Source: Ectocarpus siliculosus
Taxonomy: Eukaryota; Sar; Phaeophyceae; Ectocarpales; Ectocarpaceae
Direction of reading: 5' to 3'
Length of the DNA stretch: 64,000 bases
Assembly: GCA_000310025.1 (NCBI GenBank)
Contig: FN648693.1
Span: 1-64,000 of the forward strand
This document shows, one piece after another, positions 11,501 through 22,022 of the stretch (positions within the stretch are counted from its first letter, which is position 1; each line of letters starts with the position of its first letter). The notes below the pieces were generated by a model. It had not been told where the DNA came from and did not search any database. It saw nothing but the letters and a program-made list of their open reading frames with translations. A program made the position numbers and the translations under genes.

Positions 11501-14500
11501 TCAACAAGCGCTACCTACGAGAGTTGCCGCCGGGGGTGATTCACGCATGAATACAGAGAATGTAACTGCCGAAACCCACGCATGAGTAGGGGTGGCGGTC
11601 GGAGTCGGTGGACTTATTTGTTTTCAACAAGTGCTACCTACGAGAGTTGTTGCCTGTGGGGCGATCCACGCACAGGTACAGAGATTACTGCCAGAACCAT
11701 ACACATGAACAGCGTGTGGCGGCCGTGATTGGTGTACTTGTTTTGTTTTCATCAAGCGCTAACTACGAGAGTTGTCGCCGGGGGCGATTCACGCACAGAC
11801 ATAGAGAACGTAACAGCCGGAACCACACGCATGAGTAGAGACTGGCGGCCGGAGTTGATGGACTTGTTTTCGCAACAGCGCTACATACCTCCTCGAGTTG
11901 TCGCCTTGGGCGATTCACGCAGTCTGTTTATGCCAGAACCAAACACACCAATCGTGTTTGGCGGCCGTGGTTGGTGAGCTTGTCGTTTCTGAACATGGCT
12001 ATCTACCAGGGTTGTCGCATGGGGCGATTCGCGCAGATCAGTTTCGCCGGAACGTAACACATCAATCGTGTTTGGCGGCTGTGGTGGTGAGCTTTACGTT
12101 TGAGCGCTACTTAACCCCGGTTGTCGCATGGAGCGATTCACGCAGATTAGGTTATGCCGGGACCAAACACATCAATCGTGTTTGGCGGCCGTGGCTGGTG
12201 AGCTTCGTTTTGAACAGTCCCACCTGCCAGGGTTGTCGCATGGGGCGATTCACGCAGATTTTTTGTTTTTATGCTGGTACCGATCGTGTGTGACGGCCGT
12301 GGTTGGTGAGCTTCTGCTACCTACCACACCACGAAATAGACCGTGTACCAGGTAGGCTTCTATTTCTGCTGCTACATAGACGAGTATATTGCCGTCGGTA
12401 AGGGTGATCGGTTGCTGGATTTCTCGCACTATTGCCAAAGACCGAGCCTATTGACAGATGACTTGTGCAATCTATTGCAAATTGAAATGCCTGTCGAATG
12501 TCACGATAGACATCGTTGGCAACAACAGACTTCGAAGGCTTCCTTCCGATAGACATTGCGGGCAGTATTAGAAGAAGCCTTCGAACATGTTCTCGTGCAA
12601 GTGGATATCCTTTACGACCTTGAGGACAGATTGCTCGAGATAACGACTATCGATGTTGCGTTTCGATATATATCGGTAGCCCGCTCAAGAATCTACTGCA
12701 GTAAACGATGTATATCGATGACATGTCATGAACCCAGTGGCAATGGCTTCGGAGAAAACCGTTGAACGTCTGTTGCTATGCACAATTCATATCAATAGGC
12801 ACCATCGAAATCTGTTACGGTTGACAACAGATATCGACAGAACCTTTTGAATAATTTGTTGTCCTTGACAAGGGAGGTTGAAAGGAACTTTCAAAATCCA
12901 CTGTTTTGGACAATGGATATCGGGACAAACCTCTCAACATCTATGGTCCCCGACAAGGGATGTCGATATTTGATGTTGTCACTCGTTGTCCATTGTAGCA
13001 ACCTACCAGGGTTGTCGAGTGAGGCGGTTCTTCAGGTCAGTTTATGCCGGAACCAAACACATCAATCGTGTTTGGCGGCCGTAGCTGGTGAGCTTCACTT
13101 TGTACAGTGTTTCCTACCAAGGTTGTGGCATGGGGAGATTTTGCCAGGGTTGCCGCATGGGGCGATTCTCGCCGGTTTGTGTATGCCGGGACCAAACACA
13201 CCAATCGTATTTGGCGGCGGTGGCTGGTGAACTTCATTTTGGAACAGTGTTACTTGTCAGGATTGTCGCATCAGGCGATTCAGACACATTTGTTCATGCC
13301 GGAACCAAGCACATAAATCGTGTTTGGCGACCGTGGTTGGTAGCTTCTTGTTTCTGAACATGGACATCTACCAGGGTCGTCGCATTGGGCGATTCACGCA
13401 GATCAGTTTATGCCGGGACCAAACACATGACTCGTGTCTAGGGGCCGTGGTCGGTGAGCTTGACCGGAACAGTGCTACGTACGAGAATTGTCGCAGATTG
13501 ACGCAGACTTGTGTATGCCGGCACCGGACGCATCAATCGTGTTTGACGGTCCAGGTCGGTGCTTCGTATTGACCAGTGCTAACTAGCAGGGGTTCCGCAG
13601 TGGGCGACTCAAGCAGATATATTTCTGCCGGGATCGTGATTGGCGACCGTGGTTGGTAGGCTTGTTGTTTTCGCAGCAGTACATACCAGAGTGTCGCATC
13701 GTGCGGTCTACGCAGCCCATTCTTTTGCGGGGACCACAAATATCACTTGTGCTTGGCGGTCATGAAGTTTGCGGCATATCACAGATGTCGCTTTGCACGG
13801 TTCACGCAGCCATGAATGCATCACGAGGAATAAAATTTAAGTAGGCGACGGAACTAAACACGTCTACAATGTTTTGCAGATGGGGTGGGAGCGTTAGGTT
13901 TTCGAAGCGATGCCAACTGCGATGGTCGCGCTTTGACGATTCACGCAGTCTTACCATCCATTCATATTGTGCTCGGTCAGTGTCTACCGGAACAAGACAC
14001 ATCAATCGTGGCTGGCGGTGGTGCGGTAGTTGTTGCAACGATGTTGCCTACCGAGGCCGTCGCATTCGTGTGATTCCTGCAAAAATGTCGATCAGAACTT
14101 GGTTGCCAGTATCTGCTTAGACCACCCAATCTAACGTGTCCCAGTCATATCATGGTGATTTCTGCGAGTGGTGATGGAGCTCCGGTTGCAACACGCTGTC
14201 TAATGCGGCCAGCGCATTCGCAAAACATCCGGCAATCATGGCAATCACAATATGTTTTCAACATTGCCACTGCGAATCACATGAATTTGTGATTGGCGAC
14301 CATGATTTGTAGGCTTGGTTTCGAACAGTGCTGACAGGGTTTTCGCAGTGGGCGATTCACGCGGATATATTATGCCGACAACCAAACACATGAGTCGTGA
14401 ATGGCGGCCGCGGGTGTGGGCGTGTTCCTAGCAACAACAGTGCTTCCCGCGGTTGTCGCATTCGAGCGATTCTCACTATCCAGTAGAATCATGACCATGG

Positions 14501-14845
14501 TGTGGATTTGTCAGTATCCGCCAGGACAAAACAACCAACATTCGTTGTTGGTTCTGTGGTAGGGCCGCCTGTTTCATACAGTTGTGCCGTTCCTGCGGCC
14601 GCCGAGTTTGTGCGGTTACGCGGTTGGTCATGTATATCGTGCAGATGATGTGCAATCGGTATGTGCCGGGGCGAAACACATCAATCGTGTTTTGGTGGCC
14701 TGGTTTGGGGGGGCTTATTTCAACAGCACTACCCACATTTACACAGTCGGCATTCGTGCGATGTACGCTCGAAATATTTAAATGCCAATTTTTCCGCTAT
14801 TCGCGTGGACGAAACGCATCAACTCGGTTTCGTTTTGCTCTGTTG
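8580..14845. repeat. About 124-bp satellite array with conserved dyad
   Basis: Units of 121-129 bp run head to tail. They are very regular from about 9228 to 11520 (roughly 19 copies) and increasingly diverged on to about 14845; diverged starts appear at 8588 and 8790. The span 12330-13010 interrupts the array with non-matching sequence. Each unit has CCACACAC, 7 nt, GTGTGTGG, then CGGCCGTGGTTGGTGGGC. In the diverged half the arms are CCAAACAC and GTGTTTGG, still perfectly paired, and near 14809 they are ACGAAAC and GTTTCGT. Unit lengths are not always multiples of three, so the repeated peptide frames break and I do not regard the array as coding. It fills most of the body of YR element 2. 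Confidence 0.92.
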
Positions 14846-15964
14846 CTTGTTGTGAAAGGGAGCGCTTGCACACTCGCAGATGGCGATTGAATCGAGGTCA
14901 CGCCTGGGCAGGGCGGCAGGACGCGGGCGGACCGGTGCGTGGGGATCGTGGCCGGCAACGCCAGGTGTTTCCTTTCAGAATCCATGACGGCGGATATGTC
15001 CGCCGGGTGCCCCACGCCGCGACCACGCCGCGACCGTCTTCATGGGAGCCAGGGCTTTCGCCCGCTCGGGGAGCAGCAAGGCGCCCGTGCCGTGCACGGT
15101 CTTCTCCGCGGACCGCAGACCGCGGCCCAGGGGCGGCGGTGGAATCAAAAGGAAGTTATTGAAGGGGTCGCCGAGAGCTGAGTGAATTAAAACACACGGC
15201 CGAATGAGGGCGGCCCAACGGCATGGCAACAAGGGCTGCAGCGAGATTTAAGGCACAAGCGAACTCAGACCTGATGGACGACCTCATCGGGTCCTCAATC
15301 GCGGAGCGGGCAGCTGGTCGATGCGGCGGCAGTGTGTAGGAAGCCACCCGTATCACCGCCGTGCCGATTATTGCCTCGGCTTGGCTTGCCGTCGCCGTCT
15401 GCAGGTGCCGCCTGCCGTCGTAACGCCGGAGTGGTCAGGGTTCTCCTCGTGCATCGCATCAGGCGATCCAAGAATCGGGATGAGGTTAACGGCCCATGAT
15501 CGGGATATAGAGCAGACGGCGGAGCAGTTGCTCTGGTGGTGGCGTCGTTGTCATGTTGTGCAACGTTGCCCGATGACGCGCCGTTAAACTTCCTGTCTTA
15601 GTTAAAGGTTGTGCAGTGCAAGTTATGAAGTATGCCCAAGCCCGCGGAGCTTCGAGGCAAATAGTTACGAAATAGGGGTGAATCCCAGAAACTAACGCGC
15701 GCTGCACCATTTAGCTAAGGATTTGGGAATTTGCTGTATATGGCTGTTGGGGGCAACACATTGGAACGAGTATTCCGAAGGGCGGGAAGATGAAGTCAGA
15801 GGAATGTGTAGGAGCCGCCCACAGTAGAGGACTCGCAAGGGGTGTCCCGTTCGGTACGACATAGCGAGTCGGGAGGCAATCGGGGGAAAGCACTGTGTGC
15901 GGTAGGTAGGCAGTAACAGGAGCTAATCCCACTGCACGAGTAGTGTCATGATGACCTCGATGTT
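14846..15964. other. Body end of YR element 2, no gene recognised
   Basis: GC-richer sequence in which the sibling element would carry its recombinase. I find no HxxR or catalytic-tyrosine region. A short frame from ATG 15223 to a stop at 15339 (38 codons, A/R-rich) looks mildly protein-like but cannot be assigned. Confidence 0.4.
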
Positions 15965-16240
15965 GGCGAAGAAAATGGTAGGGTACCATTTTAGGGACTT
16001 GGTCATCTGAGACTACTGTGTGCAGTAAGATTGGTTCCCTCCACCGCAGGAGAGGGCACCCTCAGTTGCTGTTTGGAGGGAAGAGAGAGACAGTCTTTAT
16101 TGGGAGAGAGGCAGAGGCACGATAGAAAGGCCGCAGAAACGTGTCTGCGGGAAATGTGCTCTCTGCCAGTTTGGTATCCCTCTCTTCCCTCGGGCGGTAG
16201 AAAATATTAATAAATGCAATTCGAAAGAAAACAATAAAGG
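15965..16240 (+). repeat. B1 repeat of YR element 2
   Basis: 276 bp, matching B2 at 16622-16897 with about one difference. It is preceded by TGACCTCGATGTT, also found immediately before B1 of the other YR element. It ends GCAATTCGAAAGAAAACAA then TAAAGG, overlapping A2 by AAGG. Confidence 0.88.
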
Positions 16241-16527
16241 GCAGGTTTGTTTAAGGCGTAGACAAAGGCGTAGACAAAACAAACCGAGGTTTATTGAAAC
16301 AACTCGAATTGCCATACTGTTTATATTGGGGTACCCGGAATGCATTGCGTACTGCGGGGCCCCCTCGGTCTAGAGGAGGAGTCGCATATGTTACCATTCT
16401 GTTCAAGCCTTGTGTCCACAGAGTCTTAGCGTGCCAGAGAGAGAGTATCGCAGAGACAACTAGCGAGGTGGTCACATAGAAGGCTTCTAGCGGTGTGCCA
16501 GCCTCTGGAGCTGACAGGAAGTGGAGT
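16237..16527 (+). repeat. A2 repeat of YR element 2
   Basis: Near-identical copy of A1 (7927-8216). It is followed by a 94-nt spacer (16528-16621) containing CTTTTCTTTCGAAGG and a G-run, a motif also present in the A2-B2 spacer of the other YR element. Confidence 0.88.
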
Positions 16528-16621
16528 CTTTTCCCACCCACCCACCCCTTTTCTTTCGAAGGTGGGGGAAAGGAGAGGACGAATTAAGTATCCGGTAGAA
16601 CTTATAGCTGTATGTATGTGA

Positions 16622-16897
16622 GGCGAAGAAAATGGTAGGGTACCATTTTAGGGACTTGGTCATCTGAGACTACTGTGTGCAGTAAGATTGGTTCCCTCCA
16701 CCGCAGGAGAGGGCACCCTCAGTTGCTGTTTGGAGGGAAGAGAGAGACAGTCTTTATTGGGAGAGAGGCAGAGGCACGATAGAAAGGCCGCAGAAACGTG
16801 TCTGCGGGAAATGTGCTCTCTGCCAGTTTGGTATCTCTCTCTTCCCTCGGGCGGTAGAAAATATTAATAAATGCAATTCGAAAGAAAACAATAAAGG
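16622..16897 (+). repeat. B2 terminal repeat of YR element 2
   Basis: 276 bp, near-identical to B1. Its last bases form the right end of the element. No target-site duplication is expected for YR elements and none was seen. Confidence 0.87.
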
Positions 16898-17363
16898 AAG
16901 ATACGAGCACTGGTCTTGGGACGTGTCATTATGCCCAGAACATAGATATGGCGTTCCACCTCGATTCTCTCACGCTATTGCGCTAAGGGGGACAGCTCTC
17001 TCTCTCTGTCTTTCTTCCTCTCTACAAAATCTGTCTCTTATATCTGTCTCGCCCCCGCCCCCCCTCTTTTTATCTCTGCGAAAATATTATTAGCTGCGCG
17101 TCGTGGTGGGCTATGCGACAAGGCTCACCTTATCCTCGGCCCGATCCTCCCCGGCAATCTTCCCTTCGCTGGCGGCATCGGGTTCTTCCTGCGAGGGGGG
17201 GGAGAGGGGGGGGGGCAGAACAAAACACCAAATAAATGACGTTCGGCAGCAGTGGGGAGTGGAGCTGTCCCTATTCTTAGCGCTAACGCCGTGCCCACGG
17301 AGACCAGCAGGGCCTGACACGACGACGCGACGTCACCGATGTCGTCGGGGGGGGGGGGGGGGG
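16898..17363. other. No gene recognised; C/T-rich and G-run sequence
   Basis: Contains CT-rich tracts (16996-17060) and ends in a run of about 17 G at 17347-17363 running into the gap. Nothing codable was recognised. Confidence 0.5.
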
Positions 17364-17766
17364 NNNNNNNNNNNNNNNNNNNNNNNNNNNNNNNNNNNNN
17401 NNNNNNNNNNNNNNNNNNNNNNNNNNNNNNNNNNNNNNNNNNNNNNNNNNNNNNNNNNNNNNNNNNNNNNNNNNNNNNNNNNNNNNNNNNNNNNNNNNNN
17501 NNNNNNNNNNNNNNNNNNNNNNNNNNNNNNNNNNNNNNNNNNNNNNNNNNNNNNNNNNNNNNNNNNNNNNNNNNNNNNNNNNNNNNNNNNNNNNNNNNNN
17601 NNNNNNNNNNNNNNNNNNNNNNNNNNNNNNNNNNNNNNNNNNNNNNNNNNNNNNNNNNNNNNNNNNNNNNNNNNNNNNNNNNNNNNNNNNNNNNNNNNNN
17701 NNNNNNNNNNNNNNNNNNNNNNNNNNNNNNNNNNNNNNNNNNNNNNNNNNNNNNNNNNNNNNNNNN
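17364..17766. other. Assembly gap (403 N)
   Basis: An unresolved stretch entered through a G-run on the left and left through long C-runs on the right (from 17768). Apparent long open frames crossing it are artefacts of N. Confidence 0.99.
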
Positions 17767-20340
17767 ACCCCCCCCCCCCCCCCCCACCCCCTACCCCCCC
17801 CCACACCTCATCAGCGCTGTTGTCGTCGTCTTCTTCGTGCCCGGAGTGACGCCCACGTCGAGTGTGGTTTTATGTAGCGGCAACAAAAAAACAAAAAACA
17901 AGAAACAGTTGGGAATGGGAAGCAGAGATTATTTCATTCGACACGCCTGCTATCGACGGCGGCGGGGCAGCTGGGACGGACTCGAGTCAAGACTGGTGTC
18001 ACCGGGCAGCCAGCAGCCGCGTGCCTGCACAGCAGTCATGCCTGGTGTTCTCAACGCACCTATTAGTCGTCGTAGGTGGGAATGACGTTCTCGCGAAAGG
18101 ACAAGGGGGGACACACAACACCTCGTCGCCTTCGCTCGACAATAGATTGCGCCTTGCTGGGGTCCACACAGCGGAGGTTCGTCGGAGAGGTTGGCACTAA
18201 TAGTACGCCGCATTTTATCACGAATAATAAACCAAAGAACGAGACGTTCTGGCGACGGTTTCGCAAGGAGACGAGAGAGCTAGCGAGGGGGTGAGGCGGA
18301 AGACCAAGGACGAAAAGGGTTCAAAAACCGTGTCGGCCGTCTACTCCGGTCTTCTCACCTCTGCTCGGTGAGGGAGGAAAATTGGGCCAGCAGTTTTTTC
18401 GCCCACGGACGCCTGTCAGGGTAGACGCCGCTTGGGACCAGAGCGCCGTACAGTTCCGGGGGGGAAGCTGATTGAGGAGAGTGGGGAGGAGGGGGGGGGG
18501 GGAGAGATAGACAGTCAGGCAGGGTGCAGAGATTGGAGAAGAGAGACAGATGGAGCTAGATATAGAGATAGAGATAGACAGAGACAAGCAGAGAGAGATA
18601 CGGTGAGGCAAGAAAAGAGAGAGCGAGATACGGTGAGGCCGATAATATACAACATTGCCTTGTTATGACAAGAAGACTGAAATTCGCGAGGCCGACCTCC
18701 GCACGGATGAAAGGCGAGCACGCGACTACTGCTACTCGCCAAGAATCAGGAATAATGATGAAGAGAACCGTGAAATGAGGGAATCGTCCTCGACAGACTT
18801 TGGGGAGATTGTACCTTTATGAAGGTGGTCTCCACAGAACCATGAATCTTAATCATGACAACAACGCAGTCAACCGAGCCGCACGCAGCAGGGCGGAGGT
18901 CACCCACCTGGCTGCCCGTGTAGCATGTCGAGCCCCTTATCGGCGGCCAACTCCTCCGGCGTGGCCTGCCAACATCAAGGTTGTGGGTTCGAATCACGAG
19001 GCGGGGGATTTAATGAGGGTGTCTGTGTGTGTACTATAAGAAGCGTCTGCACACGGCACAGCCGGGTCGTGCAAAAAGAACGTCTATCGGTGCAACGGTG
19101 AACCGGAAAAATGCGGGGATGCGCATCGCCTACGCGAGCACAGCGTGCAGCCCAAGCGACAGAGACGATAATCTTACGACGTTTGCAGCATATTCCAAGC
19201 ACAACGGCAGCAACTGCATGTGGACCACGGTCACTCAGGAAGAAAAGCACAAACGAAAAAGACAAAAAGGTTGTGGCGCGCAGAAGGCAGGCCCTCTTTC
19301 GCTGTTCAACCAGCCGTTCCCATGGTGAAACAGACAAGGAACAGTCAAGGCCGATTCGTTTTGGCCACAGGAGATGTAGGCTACTCAAACTCGGGGAGGC
19401 GCCACGACATTTGCACTGTAGCCCGAGATCAGCATTTGAGACCGGGTCGGGTGGGGGATGCGAATAAAAGTTCCACCCACGGAAATCGAACGATGCTTGC
19501 TGGTCCAGCTGACTTGGACGCCTTTTTCCTAAATTAAAATATACGCGAAGGCTACTGCCTTGCGTGAAGACAGGCCAACCCCCAAAAAGGTAAATCAACT
19601 CATCTACGCATACGAAAACGAATAAACAAAACAGGACCTACTAATATAATATCACCACAATCGCGATCACAGAGCAAATATTACCGAAAAGGTTGGTGGG
19701 TTAGGGTTAAAGTGGTTGACGGGTTGCGCTGCACACTGCACCCTGCACGTGCATCTCGCACGGCATACATTGGTTTCAGCTGGTTTATTTCCACGTTCAC
19801 CCATGGGCCGCCAATGGGCACCTCATGGGCCGCCCATGAGCAACCCATGGGTGAGCTGTGGGCACTTCAACGTAGAACTCGCCACCGGCATTTAACCCTG
19901 GTAGAGAACTTAACTGTGCGGCACATAATCTACAACTTAGCCACACAGCGCCAACCTACGCTAGAAGAACGTATCGTGTGGGCTTGGTTTTAGGGTGACC
20001 AGCGCCAACCTCCAGCAGTAGGGGTTAGCGTGTGAGCTTGGGGTTAAGGTTAGGGTTAGCGTTGCATTGGGTTTGTACACGTCATATTAAGACCCCCCTC
20101 TAGGTAAACAATAGGCTCAACGACAGTTTGTCAGCCGTTTTGTAGTACCTGGTACTCTCTGTATGCTGTGCTGGGAAAGTGTGGAAGGAAGGAACATGTT
20201 GGGATGACGTCGGTTTCTCCGGTATTGTATGTATGGCACCCGTAGAGAAACACAATAAGGGATAATAGATGTTTGGCACGTATATGCATACGTATGCATA
20301 CAAATGTAAATCCACGCGGTTTTCCTCCCCTCACCAGGCC
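17767..20340. other. Intergenic; purine-rich tract and telomere-like motifs
   Basis: A GA-rich and GATA-rich tract runs from about 18480 to 18635. Short TTAGGG-type runs occur near 19696-19710 and 20040-20062, flanking a small CATGGG patch (19798-19855). The sequence GGTTCGAATC near 18983 matches a Pol III B box, but no tRNA fold was found around it. No gene is supported. Confidence 0.45.
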
Positions 20341-20352
20341 GAGGCGATGTAG

Positions 20353-21016
20353 GCACTGCTGTACGGCTGCATGACATTGGCCCCACGTCAAGACCAATAC
20401 CGGACGTTGCGGACGATACACCAACGACTGCTCCTGCGAGTGATCGGTTACCAACGCAAGAGGGGCACCTAACGGCAGCTTTCCTACGCCCAGACCCTGA
20501 AAAGGGTAGGGTGCCAGAGCGTGGAAAGCACTGTCCGGCGACGGCGCCTGCTGTTCGCGGGAGCGCTGGCTCGGCAGCCAGACGGACGACTCCCGAAACG
20601 GGTGATGCTTGGGAGGGGAGGGCCCAGGCAGGGGTAAACCGAAGCAAAACTGGCAGATGTACCTGAAGGACGACCTGATATTGTTCGAAGCAGAGCACGG
20701 ATCTACGGACGCCGACCCATGCTTCTTCGGAGTCCCGGGAACAACTTTGATGGAAGCAGCGAAGGTGGACCGGGGGGTACTGTGGCATACAGGGGAACTG
20801 CAGGGAGCTAAGAGGTTCATGGCCTCCTGGCACAAGAAGGAAGAGGAGGCTAGCCGACAACAATCGCTCAAACGAAACAAGAAGCACGACAACAACACGG
20901 ACACGGCAACAACCACGGGGGCGGGAGGGGGACAGCAGCCTCAACACGAGACGGCGAGGAAAAGCAGGAAACGCGAGGAGGCGGACCGAGCGGCGCGCAA
21001 CACCGTGCCGAATTGA
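20353..21016 (+). pseudogene. LINE (non-LTR retrotransposon) reverse transcriptase C-terminal remnant
   Basis: Frames read together give the typical end of a LINE polymerase ORF: an LLYGC motif just after 20353, then a segment containing RTIHQRLLLRVIG and, near 20540-20600, RRRRLLFAGALARQPDGRLP. The last frame begins near 20609 and ends at TGA 21016 with a W-x-x-Y-L-x-D-D motif and a basic tail. It is broken by an upstream TAG (20350), an internal TAA near 20469 and a frameshift near 20605, so it is a 5'-truncated dead copy. In the family this region follows the palm and thumb of the reverse transcriptase. The 3' untranslated part follows at 21058-21552. Confidence 0.8.
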
Positions 21017-21057
21017 ACCCCTTGCTTGACATATCCCCCCACCCACCCCCCCCCATG

Positions 21058-21552
21058 TTTGCCATCGGGGTTGGCTTTTCGTCGCTCCTAAGCGATGTGG
21101 TAAAACAAGCCGAGGGTTAAAGTGAGCTCGGCAACCAGTTTACTGCTTTTTTGTTTTTACCTTTGTTTTGTTTTCTTTGGCGGTAACCATAATGATGGTC
21201 GAGTAGATCATCTTGTGCGGGGTGGAGAACCCTCACTCCGCGCAAAGGGGACAATCGCACGTTGTGTTAAAGCTTACAACTTGTATCTGGAAGTGAAGGC
21301 ACCAGAAAATAAATTAAGTCATACGCAGCTGTCATCCGTACGCAAGGAAGTAAGCACAAGATGCCGAACACACTTAGCAGGATGCAGCGCACCCTTGTTG
21401 AGACTCGTCGCATACCTCAGTGTGCCTCGCGCCTGGTGATGTGAGAGCCTGGTCCGGTGAGCACCCGGCGTGCTCCGTCCCGGCTTTGTAGGGATGCGAG
21501 GTCAATGGTCTAACGACTACGGCATGCACGACTATGGGTACCCCCCCCCCCC
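21058..21552 (+). repeat. LINE 3' untranslated region, copy 1
   Basis: About 490 bp shared with 44003-44605. Matching landmarks include the GCCATCGGGG start, the GAACCCTCACTCCGCGCAA segment and the last matching bases GACTATGGGTA. Both copies run directly into 12-13 C. This one directly follows the LINE coding remnant, which is why I read the shared sequence as its 3' end. Confidence 0.7.
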
Positions 21553-21889
21553 TCCCGCCCGGCACTACCATTGCACCAAGCCCCCGCGAGCGACGACGTG
21601 CCTGGGCTGGCTGGAGTAGCCCGCTCTGGCTTGTGTTTTTTTGTGTTGTTATGCTTTTTTTTTCTAACCCTGCTGTCGCAGAGGCCGGTGTCTTTTTCTG
21701 TCTTGTGTCTTTCTCCTTCTCTTTCCCTTCTCTCTTTCTGCTCCCTTCCATATATATATATTTTTTCCTATCTGTTTCCAAGCTAGAATTACCTCGCATA
21801 GCGTGCAGAGGCGAACGGAGTGGCCTAAACTATCTGTTCAAGACGTTTATTGGCTCAAGGACCCTTCGGGTACATTTTATTTTCGTATA

Positions 21890-22022
21890 CCTGTTTTGGG
21901 TAACTTGGGCTGTGACCACGGGAATCGACCCCGTCAAGTGTTCGACTAGTACGGAAAGAAGAAGGTACGGGGCCGAGAGAACGGAACGGTTTTTGATGTG
22001 AAGACAGCAACAACAACAACAA
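21890..22022 (-). repeat. SINE-like dispersed repeat, copy 1
   Basis: On the - strand it reads (GTT)n, GTCTTCACATCAAAAACCGT, a CCCGTACCTTC block, then ACGGGGTCGATTCCCGT, which has the 5-bp stem and 7-nt loop of a tRNA T arm. Relatives lie at 39797-39925 (+), 43725-43862 (-) and 62715-62800 (+). A tRNA-derived SINE is the likeliest reading, but no full A box or tRNA fold was established. Confidence 0.55.

Larger units (their letters stand above)
7927..16897 (+). mobile_element. Split-direct-repeat YR-type (PAT/Ngaro-like) element 2, non-autonomous
   Basis: Four blocks occur in the order A1 (7927-8216), body, B1 (15965-16240), A2 (16237-16527), B2 (16622-16897). A1 and A2 are about 290 bp and nearly identical. 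B1 and B2 are both 276 bp and differ by about one base. B1 and A2 overlap by AAGG. In known biology, A1-body-B1-A2-B2 is the split direct repeat of PAT, Ngaro and related DIRS-order YR retrotransposons. The element at 49454-57635 shares its A start (AGGTTTGTT), its B end (GCAATTCGAAAGAAAACAA), the TGACCTCGATGT just before B1 and an A2-B2 spacer motif (CTTTTCTTTCGAAGG). The body is about 6 kb of satellite plus about 1.1 kb without a recognised gene. No recombinase or reverse transcriptase is visible, so it is probably mobilised in trans or dead. Confidence 0.75.

Noticed and set aside
9228-11520. CRISPR array suggested by regular repeats
   Set aside because: Whole 124-bp units are repeated with no unique spacers, and the DNA is eukaryotic; it is a satellite.
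9206-12355. Many 70-130 codon frames with repeated peptides
   Set aside because: They arise from the 124-bp satellite. Unit length is not consistently a multiple of three and the frame switches between units, so a repeat protein is unlikely.
17103-17849. Long frames crossing 17364-17766
   Set aside because: They consist mostly of N translated as unknown residues; the flanks are homopolymers.
18960-19010. tRNA gene suggested by GGTTCGAATC
   Set aside because: A B-box match is present but no acceptor stem, D arm or anticodon arm can be folded around it.
19690-20062. Telomere
   Set aside because: Only two or three imperfect TTAGGG-type units occur at each place; too few for a telomere or a clear interstitial telomeric array.
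20117-21046. 309- and 261-codon - strand frames
   Set aside because: Antisense to the LINE reverse transcriptase remnant, which has recognisable motifs on the + strand.
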